Positions 1 through 7,864 of a stretch of 30,527 nucleotides of DNA are shown one piece after another. Numbering within the stretch: the first letter of the stretch is position 1; every line of letters begins with the position of its first letter. Position numbers and translations under genes: made by a program. The DNA comes from Haplomitrium mnioides (taxonomy: Eukaryota > Marchantiophyta > Haplomitriopsida > Calobryales): NCBI GenBank assembly GCA_049999725.1, contig JBNGIS010020315.1, forward strand, positions 1 through 30,527, read 5' to 3'. The notes below the pieces were generated by a model. It was not told where the DNA came from, did not search any database, and saw nothing but the letters and a program-made list of their open reading frames with translations.

Positions 1-400
1 GATTCAGGTAGCACTTTCTTTTTCTTTAATCTGATGTTCGACAAGTTTCTTCAAACGCAACTCTTAAAGTTCATCGATCAGCTCACTTCATTTCTCTACA
101 GATTCATGTCGAGTAGTTTTATTTTGTATGCAGTTTTCTGCAATGATATGCTTTTTCAATGTTGTGCGTCTTTCAAACATGTAACCTTTGATCAGATGTC
201 TTTGTTTAGCTTTCACTTTCTACTTTAAATATCTCAATCGAATTTATGCTCTTTCTTCTCTTCAACCGATCTAATTTTTTTTTTCTAATTCTTGATTTCT
301 GCGAACAGGTTTGTTATATTGCTCTTTGATTTATTTTCTTCCATAGAAGCAACAAGCTTACTCCCTTATCCCACCGCTCTTAAGAGAAATACATAGAGGT
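1..400. other. Unassigned AT-rich sequence, possibly host 5' UTR or intron
   Basis: No open frame of more than about 65 codons is present and no protein family is recognisable. The stretch is T/C-rich on the plus strand. It contains a splice-acceptor-like site (pyrimidine-rich run, then CGAACAG/GT at about 302-310) and a donor-like CAG/GTAGC at its left edge. This is the composition expected of a plant UTR or intron, but nothing proves it. The heptamer CGAACAG recurs, inverted, four times near the right edge of the window. Confidence 0.2.
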
Positions 401-1180
401 GCAAAATAATTCGTCTTGATGTTTTTCCGTCGACGTTGTATTAGTTGTGTTGCTTGCAACAAATATTCTCACAATCTGAAATTGGTACATCAACTCATTC
501 TTCATCTTATGACGTTAATTGCACACCATTCAGTGCATGCCAAATGCACCCAAAACTCTCGATTATTGGAAGGCATCCAAATGACCTCAACAAAGCGAAA
601 TGAGACTCAAGAACTAGCATGGCTTTGGCTAAACAAGATAATGACTCAAAGTTGTCCTTTGGGTAGCGATTGCTCTCTTATGACAGTTTTCATGGTCAGT
701 CACTCTCTTGCAAACTTATGCAGTGGTTACTGGGGTGTTGGCCTTGCAAACTTATGCAGTGGTTACTAGGGTGTTGGCATTGCTTTTGTCCTCAATATAG
801 AAGCTCTCATTTATCTGCAATCAATCTCGTACTCGATTATATTCACAAAAATCGACTCATTCAAAACAAATAATCCGATCATGAATGAAGAAAATGGAGC
901 TTGATCGAGATTCAGAAGTAACGGAGTTGTAGTAAAAACAAAACAGATGTAATTTCACCAAACAGCGACTTCATGCAAATCCAAAAAACACATCACAAGA
1001 ATATATATCAACCTTCTTGGATGAGCAAGCAAATTTGTTTATTTTATGTACAAGGAAAAATAACATCGCATATGGCTAAAAGAAAGATAAAATGCATAGT
1101 AAAAGCTCCATCAAAGACAAAGGAAAAAAATTTCAATAATATCTATATCAAAATTGTAAGAAAAAATAAAATAAAATAAT
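401..1180. other. Unassigned stretch, probably 5' leader side of a minus-strand copia element
   Basis: Open frames here (longest 117 codons at 416-769) resemble no family I know and include a tandem DNA repeat, so I do not call a gene. The part nearest 1180 lies immediately downstream, in minus-strand sense, of a copia-type LTR and primer site. It would therefore be the untranslated leader of that element if the element continues leftwards. No gag motif could be read on the minus strand. Confidence 0.25.
707..778. repeat. 36-bp tandem duplication, two copies
   Basis: Two adjacent 36-bp copies (707-742 and 743-778) differ at a single base (G versus A, in the GGGGTG/AGGGTG stretch). The unit length is a multiple of three, so the plus frame reads the same 12 residues twice before a stop. 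The near identity marks a recent event compared with the decayed elements to the right. Confidence 0.9.
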
Positions 1181-1181
1181 T

Positions 1182-1199
1182 TATCGTGCTGATAACGCA
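1182..1199 (-). promoter_or_regulatory. Candidate primer-binding site complementary to a tRNA-Ile anticodon arm
   Basis: Plus strand 1184-1198 reads TCGTGCTGATAACGC. It sits immediately beside the LTR end at 1201, where the PBS of a minus-strand element belongs. As I recall it, the anticodon arm of plant tRNA-Ile(AAU) differs only at the wobble base, A in the gene (inosine in the RNA) versus G here. Drosophila copia is known to prime with a 5' half of tRNA-iMet cut in the anticodon arm, so half-tRNA priming is plausible. The tRNA match is from memory and was not searched. Confidence 0.45.
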
Positions 1200-1200
1200 T

Positions 1201-1380
1201 TGTAAAGTAAGTATTCAAAACATTCAATACTCAGGTACATCCATATAAATCTACTCTCCACATCCTTTCATGTCTTCTTTGCTTCTCATATTCTTATTAT
1301 ATGGTTGTAACCATATGTTCTTATATCAAGCATATATTAGTAAAGTATTAAGATAGTACACTATATCTTATATCTTAACA
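1201..1380 (-). repeat. Copia-type LTR, 180 bp, minus orientation
   Basis: On the minus strand the block starts TGTTAAGATATAAG and ends CTTACTTTACA, giving the canonical TG...CA ends. It is followed directly by a primer-site-like sequence. The first 14 bases recur exactly at 28065 at the start of another LTR of nearly the same length (185 bp) lying downstream of a copia RNase H. The interior of the two LTRs is only loosely alike (shared GTGTACTAT, AACATAT and AGAATATGAGA-like pieces). This looks like the 5' LTR of a minus-strand element continuing left, or a near-solo LTR. Confidence 0.55.
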
Positions 1381-1740
1381 AAAAAATATATTATTTTTTG
1401 TTGTTTACTTTTTTTTGGTGAATTTGTGGACCGATGGCAAATCAAGTGTTGTGAAAAAAAACAACCGCCTACAACTTCTATTTTCTTTCTTTATATTAGC
1501 CATTTGCTTCATAGTTTATTTATTTTTATTTATTTATTTATGAATACACTACAACTAATATATATAGTTTTCTAAAAAGATACCACTCACTACAAAATAC
1601 ACATATATTCTCTCACAAGTTTGGGTTTTAAGTTTTAATTGTTTTATATCTAATTGTGGTTATTTAAGAATTCTATAATTTTCTTTGTAATTCTAGCAAT
1701 TATATTTGCAATCTACTTTTTTATTAATTTATATATTTAG
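1381..1740. other. Very AT-rich spacer with TTTA runs
   Basis: No gene. It contains A/T homopolymers and a short (TTTA)n-like tract near 1516-1542. The last 60 bases may be decayed gag-protease linker of the gypsy copy that becomes readable at 1741. Confidence 0.4.
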
Positions 1741-2075
1741 TATGATTAATGTACTTACTCTTATAGAATATTGGTGAATTTTCAAAGTTCTGAAATTTTC
1801 ATCTCATTGTGTTTTGCTAGAAGAATTAAAGCAAAAGTTATATCAATGGTAGTTTTGTGACTATGGCCAAAAGCATGAGGTATTTAAGACTCAAATACCA
1901 TTTCTCTAAGTATTGGATAAGAGTATATTGAATTTACGCAATTTCTAACTGTAACAATATAATATGACATCATTTTAAGCTTGCATTAGCTTGAAGATCG
2001 GGCAAGTTTTGATTGGGAAAAACAACAAATTCAAGTTACTTTACAAGATATACAATTTGCTTTTAACCATCCAAT
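1741..2075 (+). pseudogene. Gypsy aspartic protease remnant (element 1)
   Basis: Aligned by eye to sibling copies at 5840-6104, 21480-21700 and 25860-26110, this encodes a retropepsin-like segment. The active-site neighbourhood that reads MLVDS in siblings reads ILVNF here, so the catalytic Asp codon has become Asn. Downstream the conserved stretch with KIIKAK-like residues reads RRIKAK, and a stop interrupts it near 1858-1860. The segment then runs into the ILGL-like strand and the linker before RT. It would process Gag-Pol in an active element and is clearly dead here. Confidence 0.6.
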
Positions 2076-2079
2076 ACCA

Positions 2080-2990
2080 TTGGTGCAAAGGTCTAAATCA
2101 GTTCAACACATTATTTTGGTGGAGAAAGAGTTGCTTATCTTTGTTATTTGGATCAAGCCCATCATGGACTTGAATAAAGAGGGAGGGAAATCCATGTCTA
2201 ACTTAATGATAGATGATATTTTGAAGAAATTTGTCAATATATTTCAAGATGACTTGCCAAAAAGCCTACCATTGACCAAGTAGTGTCATTTCTTATTGAG
2301 ATTATGACAAGAAGTATTTCTTGGAGAGCACCAATGTTCTTTGTACCAAAGAAAGATGGTGGATTTCATCTTTGTACAGGTTATTGCAGCTTGGACAAAA
2401 AAATAGCAAAGAATGCTCATCATTTACCATATATTGATGATTTGTAAGACTAATTGAATGGTGCATGATATTTTTTCTAAGTTGGATCTTTGAAGTGGCT
2501 TTTGGCAAATTTTTATTAACCCGAATGATGTATAAAAACAACTTTTCATACAAGATATAGACATTTTGAGTGGAAAGTTCTTACATTTGGTCTCGCTAAT
2601 ATCTCAACCATATTTATGGATCAAATGTATTGAGTTTTTGATGGGTTATTGAATAAGTAAACTTTTGTATTTTGGATGACATTTTCATCTTTAGTAAAAC
2701 TGAAGTCGAACATCACGATCATCTTAAGTAAGTATTGCAAAGGCTCCGTAAGTGGAAGTTTTATTGTAAGAAGTCAAAAGTGTGAATTTGGAATGCAAGA
2801 TTGGAATTATTTAAAAAATAAAAGGTGTTTGTAGACGATACAAAGATGGAGGAAGAGAAAGTTAATGTTATCGCAAAGTGGTCAATGCTAAAAATGATGC
2901 AAAGTACATTAGAACCTTCAACAAATTGGCAAGCATTTATCAAAAATTCATCTATTACTATTCTCATATTGCTACACCACCTACAAATCT
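2080..2990 (+). pseudogene. Gypsy reverse transcriptase remnant with intact LDD box (element 1)
   Basis: An open stretch at 2080-2283 encodes the pre-RT linker (DDILKKFVNIFQDDLPK). Then come VPKKDGGF (about 2340-2365), the DLFSKLDL-like strand with stops around 2446-2455, and the TTFHTRYRHFEW and LTFGLA strands (about 2540-2600). The polymerase box ILDD is at 2669-2680, followed by IFIFSKTEVEHHDHL. Stops occur at several positions and the frame shifts at least twice. Of the four gypsy RT copies in this window, this is the only one whose two active-site aspartates are both kept. The domain would copy element RNA into DNA. Confidence 0.85.
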
Positions 2991-3480
2991 ACTAGGCAAT
3001 GAGGCCAAGTTTCAATGGACCGTCAAAGAGCAAACGATATTTCATCAACTCTAGAAGATACAATCTCTTCTCGTTCTATTCCCCAACCATATCATTCAAA
3101 TATACATTGCATAGTTGATTTTTATGCTTCAAATTTTGCTATTAGAGTAGTGTTATAACAAAATTTACAAGATGGACTTCATCTCGTTGCCTTTATGTCA
3201 CGATGATTGAAAATGACAAAGAGAAACTATTCTACAAGGGATCAAGAGCAACTTGTAATAGCTTATGCTACTAAGATTTAGAAACACTACCTTTGAGAAA
3301 AACATGTACTTATATGCACCAATCACAAGCCTTTTTTTGTAGTCAATTCACTTGGAAAATATGACAAGTCGTCATCATCTATGGAAAGATAAATTGCAAT
3401 TGTTTGATATCAAGTTGGAGCACAAGCCCAAAAAGTTTCACACCATTTCATATGCATTGTCACAAAGTCAAGATCATTGA
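2990..3480 (+). pseudogene. Gypsy RNase H remnant (element 1)
   Basis: The RT-RNase H connection is readable as KLASIYQKFI (about 2923-2952) and FQWTVKEQ (about 3011-3035). It is followed by a decayed RNase H with TRDQEQLVIAYATK (about 3235-3275), HYL and a TNHKP-like strand, TSRHHLWKDKLQLFDIKLE (3363-3419) and the tail FHTISYALSQ (about 3436-3465), which matches the usual ADALSR end of the domain. Several stops are present. In active elements this domain removes RNA from the RNA:DNA hybrid. Confidence 0.8.
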
Positions 3481-3579
3481 TTGAGTATATTCGATGCAAT
3501 GAATATTGGCATATTACATCTTAATGACATAGCTAGTAAATATTATCGATAAAAACTACAAGAAGATGGATACTTCAAT

Positions 3580-4073
3580 CTTGTTTGAGCACATTTTGCG
3601 ATAAAAGATAGTGAGAATTATGCTTTTTCATAGAGATGGTATTCTCTATTAAGACTATCAAATCTATATTCTACAATATGATACAATCTGTATGGCTCGT
3701 TTACAAAAAACATACAATATTTTGGAGTAGAAAGAACTAAACAACTACTTCAATGCACTTGGTGGTGGCCAAATCTAGCTTAGAATGTTTGTAAATTTGT
3801 TTGTTCTTATAAAAATTGTCAACAAAACAAAGTTTTGAATTTAAAACTACAATTACTACCATTTCAAACTACTCGTTAGGAACATTTAAGTTTGGATTTT
3901 ATCACTCTACTTTCGACGTAATTCATAGGTTTACTACAATTATGATGCTTGTAAATAAGCTGAGTAATCAGATTTATTTGGCACTAACAATAGACATAGT
4001 GGATGTTTTACAACTGGAAAATTTTACTTTGATATCGTTTTTTAATGTCATGGAATGCTCAAAACTTGATAAA
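3580..4073 (+). pseudogene. Gypsy integrase N-terminal and partial core remnant (element 1)
   Basis: The zinc-binding region reads FGVERTKQLLQ and WWWPNLA, then FVCSYKNCQQNK (about 3790-3830). The first Cys of the CxxC pair is Tyr here compared with siblings (CESC at about 23985), so the HHCC finger is broken. The core begins near 3890 with SLDFI-like residues containing the first catalytic Asp, then a VNKLSNQIYLA strand and the TIDIVD loop (about 3981-4000). Similarity ends before the second Asp, and the LTR at 4074 follows. Confidence 0.75.
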
Positions 4074-4456
4074 TGTAATAGTACAAACATGATGTTGTGC
4101 TATTTATAAGAAAATAGAGAAGAATCAAGGAAGTGGTGGAGGGTCACTTTTAGAACTAAATAGGGATAAGATTACTTGCTTTTGAAGTTAATTTTAGAGC
4201 TTTTAGGGTTGAAATTAGAAGTGACTTGTAAGTGAAAAAATAGGGATGAAACATTCTTCTCTTGTATAAATAGAAAGACTTCATAGCCTCACTTCTCATT
4301 ATGGAGTTCTTCTCAATTCGATTTGGCTCTTTAGTTGTTTGGCTTTGGCTTGCACTCTTGGCTTTCACTTGCTTATTGGCCTTGAGTTGCATAACTCTAT
4401 TAGAGTTATCTTGGAGTTGTTACTCATTTGGAAGTTGGTCTTTGAGCTCTTTTACA
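4074..4456 (+). repeat. 5' LTR of gypsy element 2, 383 bp
   Basis: It starts TGTAATAGTACAAACATG and ends GCTCTTTTACA, with TG...CA termini. The same termini delimit LTR copies at 4890-5263 (plus) and 12016-12537, 22436-22882 and 26886-27419 (minus). A decayed PBS follows. The lengths differ (374 to 534 bp), partly because a TTTCAACCCTAAAAGTGA-containing unit varies in copy number. Confidence 0.85.
4265..4272 (+). promoter_or_regulatory. TATA box in the LTR (TATAAATA)
   Basis: TATAAATA lies about 190 bp before the LTR end. The same site is kept in the minus-strand LTRs near 27132-27140 (TATAAATAG) and 22668-22678. It is degraded to TATGAATA in the solo LTR at about 5069 and to a GCATAAATAG form near 12200. 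This is the expected pol II promoter at the U3/R boundary. Confidence 0.6.
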
Positions 4457-4457
4457 T

Positions 4458-4469
4458 TCGTATCAGAGG
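4458..4469 (+). promoter_or_regulatory. Primer-binding site, initiator tRNA-Met type (element 2)
   Basis: TCGTATCAGAGG lies one base after the LTR end. The canonical plant site complementary to the 3' end of tRNA-iMet is TGGTATCAGAGC, so most of the core is kept. The other copies read TAGTATTAGAGC (10344-10355) and, on the minus strand, TAGTATTAGAGC (22421-22435). Confidence 0.75.
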
Positions 4470-4889
4470 CATTGTTCTTTTTTGTGGAGAGTTAAATAGA
4501 GAAACAAGAAGCGAGTATTCAAGCAATGCAACAACAAATTGAAATCTTTCTCACATTTTGGAAGTTCAAATGCATATACACATTTTCAAGAAGAAGAAAG
4601 TCATGTCTGGTTTTCCAAACCAAAAGCATATGATAGGAAGACAATTTTTGGCACATCTGAGAGTTTCTTGTTTGATTACAAGTAATACTTTGAGGCTACA
4701 AACATCAAGGAAATTGGTCAAAGATTTCTATTTGTTACGAGTCAATTGGAAGGAGTGGTAAAAACTTAGTGGAGATATCAAGTAAAGCAAGCGCAACATA
4801 AATTTGTTGCTCCAATTGCTTCTTTGTAAAAGTTCAAAGAAGCGGTGAATTTATAGTTTAGAGTTATGAATGCTCCAAAAGTGGCAAGA
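4470..4889 (+). pseudogene. Gypsy gag remnant, first part (element 2)
   Basis: The reading resembles plant retrotransposon gag, with tracts matching the other copies: an FKKKK-like basic run, then an RVNWKEW segment (about 4739-4759) corresponding to the QLERVAKTWW helix of siblings. It ends KFKEAVNL*FRVMNAPKVAR (about 4831-4889). The coding sense stops abruptly at 4889 because an LTR is inserted, and it resumes at 5264. Gag would form the particle that packages element RNA. Confidence 0.65.
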
Positions 4890-5263
4890 TGTAATAGTAC
4901 AAGCATAAGGTTGTGCCATTTATAAGAAAATAGAGAGGAGTAAAGGAAGTGGTAGATGGTCACTTTTAGGGTTGGGATTATATTACTTGCCTTTGAAGTC
5001 ACTTTTAGAGCCTTAGGGTTGAAATTAGAAGTGACTTGTAAGTGAAGAAAGAGTGATGGCATCCTCTCTTGTATGAATAGAAGGGCTTCCTAGCCCTACT
5101 CCTCATTCTATAGTTCCTCTCAATTCGGTTTAGCTCTCTAGTTGTTTGGCTTTGGCTAGCACTTTTGGCTTTTGTTGTCTTATTGTTTGTGAGTGGTATA
5201 ATGTTATTGGAGTTATCTTGAAGTTGTTACTCGTTTGGAAGTTTGTCTTTGAGTTCTTTTACA
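4890..5263 (+). repeat. Solo LTR inserted in gag, 374 bp, with 5-bp target duplication
   Basis: TGTAATAGTACAAGCATAAG...TTCTTTTACA has the same ends as the flanking family LTR. Gag codons before it (PKVAR, ending CAAGA at 4885-4889) continue after it (TAAGAGATTG from 5264, reading RDRLIDK-like), which matches the uninterrupted gag of the copy at about 26440-26480. The 5-bp flanks CAAGA and TAAGA differ by one C-to-T change, so this is a bona fide insertion with target-site duplication. It was later reduced to a solo LTR by recombination between its two LTRs. Confidence 0.85.
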
Positions 5264-5800
5264 TAAGAGATTGATTGATAAAATTGAAGCACTTCGGTAC
5301 AATGAGGAGCTATATCGCATAGTTTCATAATATCATTATAAGAATTTTAAATATGGGAGAGGGATAAGCTTTAGATTGCTTTGTTCAATGATTGAAACCT
5401 CACATTAGAATGGAAGTAACAATGAGAGAGCGCTCTCAACTAGAAAAAGCAATGCGCATGGTTAAACGATTAGCAACTACTAAAGATAGGTCATGTCCAC
5501 AACAAGCTTTACCAAATGTTCGTGTGTAACAAAATGAAGGTGTACATATGGAGATTGATGCATTGCAAAGAGTGACACTCACCAATATAGAGCGTGAACA
5601 CCTACACCAAAGTGGAGGTTGTTTTTATTGTTGACAACTTGGTCATATGATTGCAAATTACCCACGTCATCAAGGTCGACCATGCGTTCTTGTTCAAGTA
5701 GCAATTGTTGAAGATGAAAACTATGTAAACAATATACCTTAATAAAAACAATCAAATGGTTTACTAAGAGCTTGACTGGCTCCAATGGAATTAAAAGCTT
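5264..5800 (+). pseudogene. Gypsy gag remnant, second part with CCHC zinc knuckle (element 2)
   Basis: Gag resumes with RLIDKIEALRYNEELYRIVS and continues to a zinc knuckle at 5620-5661 reading CFYC*QLGHMIANY. This is a CX2CX4HX4C knuckle whose fourth ligand Cys is now Tyr (TGC to TAC) and which has a stop inside. The following PRHQGRPCVLVQ is typical of the Gag tail before protease. The corresponding knuckle segment is missing from the copies at about 21750 and 26200. Confidence 0.75.
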
Positions 5801-5834
5801 GAAAATAATTCAAAACATCTTGTTTCATCTAAAT

Positions 5835-6104
5835 GGTGTGGTTGATGAACACTCATGTAGAATGTTGGTAGTCTGTAAAAGCTCTAAAAATTTCACATCA
5901 TTATCATTTTGTGAAGAAAATAAAAGCTAAAACTTTGCATATCACTGGAAGTTTTGTGATTATGGCTGATCAAAAAAAACATGAGATGTTCCACTCCCAC
6001 AAGCTATTTCTTCTAAAAACTAGTAAAGAGTATGAGGAATCTATGGATTTTGTTATTGCACTTGTATAATATAAAACTATTTTGGGTTTGCTTTAGCTTA
6101 AAGA
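5835..6104 (+). pseudogene. Gypsy protease remnant (element 2)
   Basis: Reads DEHSCRMLV (5847-5873), where sibling copies carry VDS, then a decayed KKIKAKTLHITGS stretch, the VIMADQKKHEM strand and a YKTILGL strand (about 6071-6090) equivalent to DIILGL of retropepsins. The active-site Asp is replaced in the altered sequence after MLV. Protease runs directly into RNase H with no RT between, which marks a deletion junction near 6100-6110. Confidence 0.65.
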
Positions 6105-6420
6105 TTGATCTTTAAAAATGGACTTCATCCAATTACTTTCATGTCATGCCAATTAAATGCCATGAAGAAAAATTATTTTGTAAGAGATCGAGAGCAATTG
6201 AGAATGGTTTATGTCACAAAAGTGTGGAGATACTATCTTTTGGGAAGACTTGTACTTATACACACATATTACAAACCATTGTTTCAAGCGATCCATTTGG
6301 AAAATATGACAAGTCGCCACCACTTATGGGAAGATCAATTGCAACTCTTTAATACCAAACTAGAGTACAAGCTTGGAAGAATCCACACCATTTCCAATGC
6401 ATGGTCATAAAGGTCAGATC
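6105..6420 (+). pseudogene. Gypsy RNase H remnant (element 2)
   Basis: A 101-codon open frame starts at 6105. It contains NGLHPITFMSCQLN (matching IAFMSRRLN of siblings), RDREQLRMVYVTKVWRYYLLG, an HTYYKPL strand, TSRHHLWEDQLQLFNTKLE and the FHTI-like tail IHTISNAWS in place of ADALS. It is the most open RNase H copy in the window, but it lacks the N-terminal part of the domain, lost with the RT deletion. Confidence 0.8.
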
Positions 6421-6559
6421 ATTGAATAAATATAATAAATATGGTTAATATTAGCATATTACATCTTGATGAGGCAACTAAGGGAAGTTATTGCCAAAAA
6501 CTACAATAAGATGACTTTTTTAGGTCTTGTTTGAACACGATTGGCCATCAAAGATAGTG

Positions 6560-6822
6560 AGTATCATTCTTTGTCCATTTGAGATGTTATCTGTATCAAG
6601 ATCATCAAATATATGTTCTACAAGATGATACTCTTTGAATAGCTCATATACAAGAAGCCATGACATTCCTATCTTAGAGCATTTTGGAGTAGATAAAATT
6701 ACGGAGTTGCTTCAAAGCACTTGGTGGTGGTTTAACTTGGCTTGAGATGTTTGTGGTTTTGTTCGTCTATGTGAATGTTGTCAACAAAACAAAACTTAAA
6801 ATCAAAGACTATCAGGACTTCT
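6560..6822 (+). pseudogene. Gypsy integrase zinc finger remnant, truncated by insertion (element 2)
   Basis: Reads IYVLQDD and EHFGVDKITELLQS, then TWWWFNLA, CGFVRLCECCQQNK (about 6752-6792) and RLSGLL. The C-terminal CxxC of the HHCC motif is kept (CECC). Similarity to siblings ends at about 6825, where the terminal CA of a minus-strand LTR (element 3) starts, so the integrase core was cut off by that insertion. Confidence 0.75.
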
Positions 6823-6955
6823 TGCAACATTACACACCCATATTGCATATACAAGTTAGCATAAATACAACACATACAAATTAGTATAAGAGAAACGCAC
6901 AAAAAATATCAAAACCCCACAATGCAAGAGATGTCTAACAAAGCACTCTCCTTTC

Positions 6956-6963
6956 TTTATATA
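6956..6963 (-). promoter_or_regulatory. TATA box of element 3 LTR
   Basis: The minus strand reads GTATATAAAGAAAGG. The site is about 135 bp from the LTR 3' end and downstream, in element sense, of the G-box repeats. That spacing gives a conventional U3 promoter with enhancer repeats followed by TATA. Confidence 0.6.
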
Positions 6964-7088
6964 CTTAGCAGAAATTACTTTGCTTACATAGGTAGAAGAG
7001 CCCCATTGGTTTATTTTCTATCCTCTTTTAATTAGGTTACCTTTTTCTCTCTCATATTGATTAGACCACTCTTTACGTATTATCCTTC

Positions 7089-7262
7089 TATTATGTGTCT
7101 TTATCTTTAGAACCTTCCATCTCTCTTTAGTTCTACTTCTACCACGTGTCCTTATCTTTAGAACCTTCCATCTCTCTTTAGTTTTCCTTCTACCATGTGT
7201 AATTATCTTTAGAACCTTCCATCTCTTTAGTTCTCCTTCTCCCACGTGTCCTTATTCTCCTA
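7089..7262 (-). repeat. About 51-bp tandem repeat with G-box cores inside the LTR of element 3
   Basis: Four units with spacing 51, 51 and 49 bp carry (T/C)A(C/T)GTGT at 7092, 7143, 7194 and 7243. Two keep a perfect G-box CACGTG (7143-7148, 7243-7248) in the context CCACGTGTCC, which also contains the ABRE-like ACGTGTC. The other two differ in ways C-to-T change can partly explain (CATGTG, TATGTG). Each unit continues with TTATCTTTAGAACCTTCC. They lie upstream of the TATA box in element sense, the position of an LTR enhancer. Confidence 0.8.
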
Positions 7263-7454
7263 TAAGAAAGTCTATCTATAATTCCTCTTTCATTTTAATT
7301 TGTTGACTTTCTCTCCTCTTGATGCATGTCCATCTCTCTAAAATTAAAAAAACTAATTTTTGCTACTCTAACTTAGTATTAGCTTTTAAGCATAGTTGAT
7401 GTGATATCTTTTTTCATTTTTAGCTATTGCCTACTAAAGTTAGTGATTGTTACA

Positions 7455-7470
7455 ATCCTCCCCTCTTTTA
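7455..7470 (-). promoter_or_regulatory. Polypurine tract of element 3
   Basis: The minus strand reads AAAAGAGGGGAGGAT immediately before the LTR start TGTAACA. It lies downstream of the chromodomain in element sense. This is the plus-strand primer for reverse transcription. Confidence 0.75.
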
Positions 7471-7479
7471 AGAGGCAAC

Positions 7480-7862
7480 GTTCTTGTTGCAAGTAAGAAA
7501 GTTTTCAAATGAGTGAAAATATGCTTAAGCATTAGCCAAATTCTCCAATAGCTCACAAATGGCTTCATAAATAGGGTAGTCTTTCTAATGAACCAAATAT
7601 TCTACAATCTCACGATGGCGACGACGGCATGTACATTTCTTCAAGAGTTGTTCCACCTCAAATTCCTCAGTAAAGGTGGTAGAGCGAGGTACAAAAATCT
7701 ATAGCAAAGAGACATGAAAAACTAGATAAAGCTTCGTGTGAGACGGTAAAACTAGTTGATATGCCACTTCAACGATACGAGCAGAGATAGTAAATGGTCA
7801 AATAAAGCAAGAAAAAGAGCTTATAAGAGAAAAGCAAAGGAAGATTTGTAGTGGAGAGCCAC
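7480..7862 (-). pseudogene. Integrase C-terminus with chromodomain (element 3)
   Basis: On the minus strand the linker AYQLVLPSHTKL and FHVSLL leads into a chromodomain, EEFEVEQLLKK, RRRHREIVEYLVH*KDYP, IYEAICELLENLANA. The aromatic-cage Trp of the WKDYP motif is a stop, and the Trp of ATWE is Cys (ICE). Chromodomains at the integrase C-terminus define chromoviruses and steer integration to marked chromatin. Two further stops lie after LANA before the polypurine tract. Confidence 0.85.
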
Positions 7863-7864
7863 AC

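Larger units (their letters stand above)
1741..4073 (+). mobile_element. Decayed Ty3/gypsy fragment, element 1 (protease-RT-RNase H-integrase)
   Basis: Domains appear in the gypsy order PR, RT, RNase H, INT on the plus strand, with in-frame stops and frame changes throughout. The 5' LTR and most of gag are not recognisable to the left. The 3' end stops inside the integrase core, where an LTR of the same family begins at 4074 with no polypurine tract before it. Element 1 is therefore truncated rather than bounded there. The same family supplies elements 2 and 4 and the large minus-strand array. Confidence 0.85.
4074..6822 (+). mobile_element. Ty3/gypsy element 2, internally deleted, interrupted by a solo LTR
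   Basis: In order: LTR, PBS, gag first half, solo LTR insertion, gag second half with zinc knuckle, protease, then directly RNase H and the integrase zinc finger. The whole RT is absent: protease ends at about 6100 and RNase H starts at about 6105. The element is cut by the LTR of element 3 at 6823 in mid integrase. All coding parts hold stops. It is the only copy here that still shows the Gag zinc knuckle. Confidence 0.85.
6823..7454 (-). repeat. 3' LTR of element 3, about 632 bp
   Basis: In element sense it starts TGTAACAATCACTAAC (7454 leftwards) and ends GTGTAATGTTGCA (6823). The short terminal inverted repeat TGTAACA / TGTTGCA matches at six of seven positions. A purine-rich tract AGAGGGGAGGAT directly precedes the start. 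The end at 6823 abuts element 2 integrase codons, but its exact base is set by the TG...CA rule rather than by a second LTR copy. Confidence 0.75.

Noticed and set aside
34-228. 64-codon plus frame as a small gene
   Set aside because: No recognisable domain, Phe/Leu-rich composition typical of chance frames in T-rich DNA, and intron-like surroundings.
416-873. Overlapping frames of 117 and 67 codons as host genes
   Set aside because: They include a tandem DNA duplication, match nothing known, and no splice or start context singles them out.
1182-1200. A tRNA gene at the TCGTGCTGATAACGC match
   Set aside because: Only an anticodon-arm-like segment is present; no acceptor stem, D arm or T arm around it. 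Its position beside an LTR end fits a primer site better.
5579-5785. 68-codon minus frame over gag
   Set aside because: It is antisense to the zinc-knuckle region of element 2, whose plus-strand reading is recognisable.
7018-7245. 75-codon minus frame with repeated KVLKI units as a repeat protein
   Set aside because: It is a translation of the LTR tandem repeat with the G-boxes.
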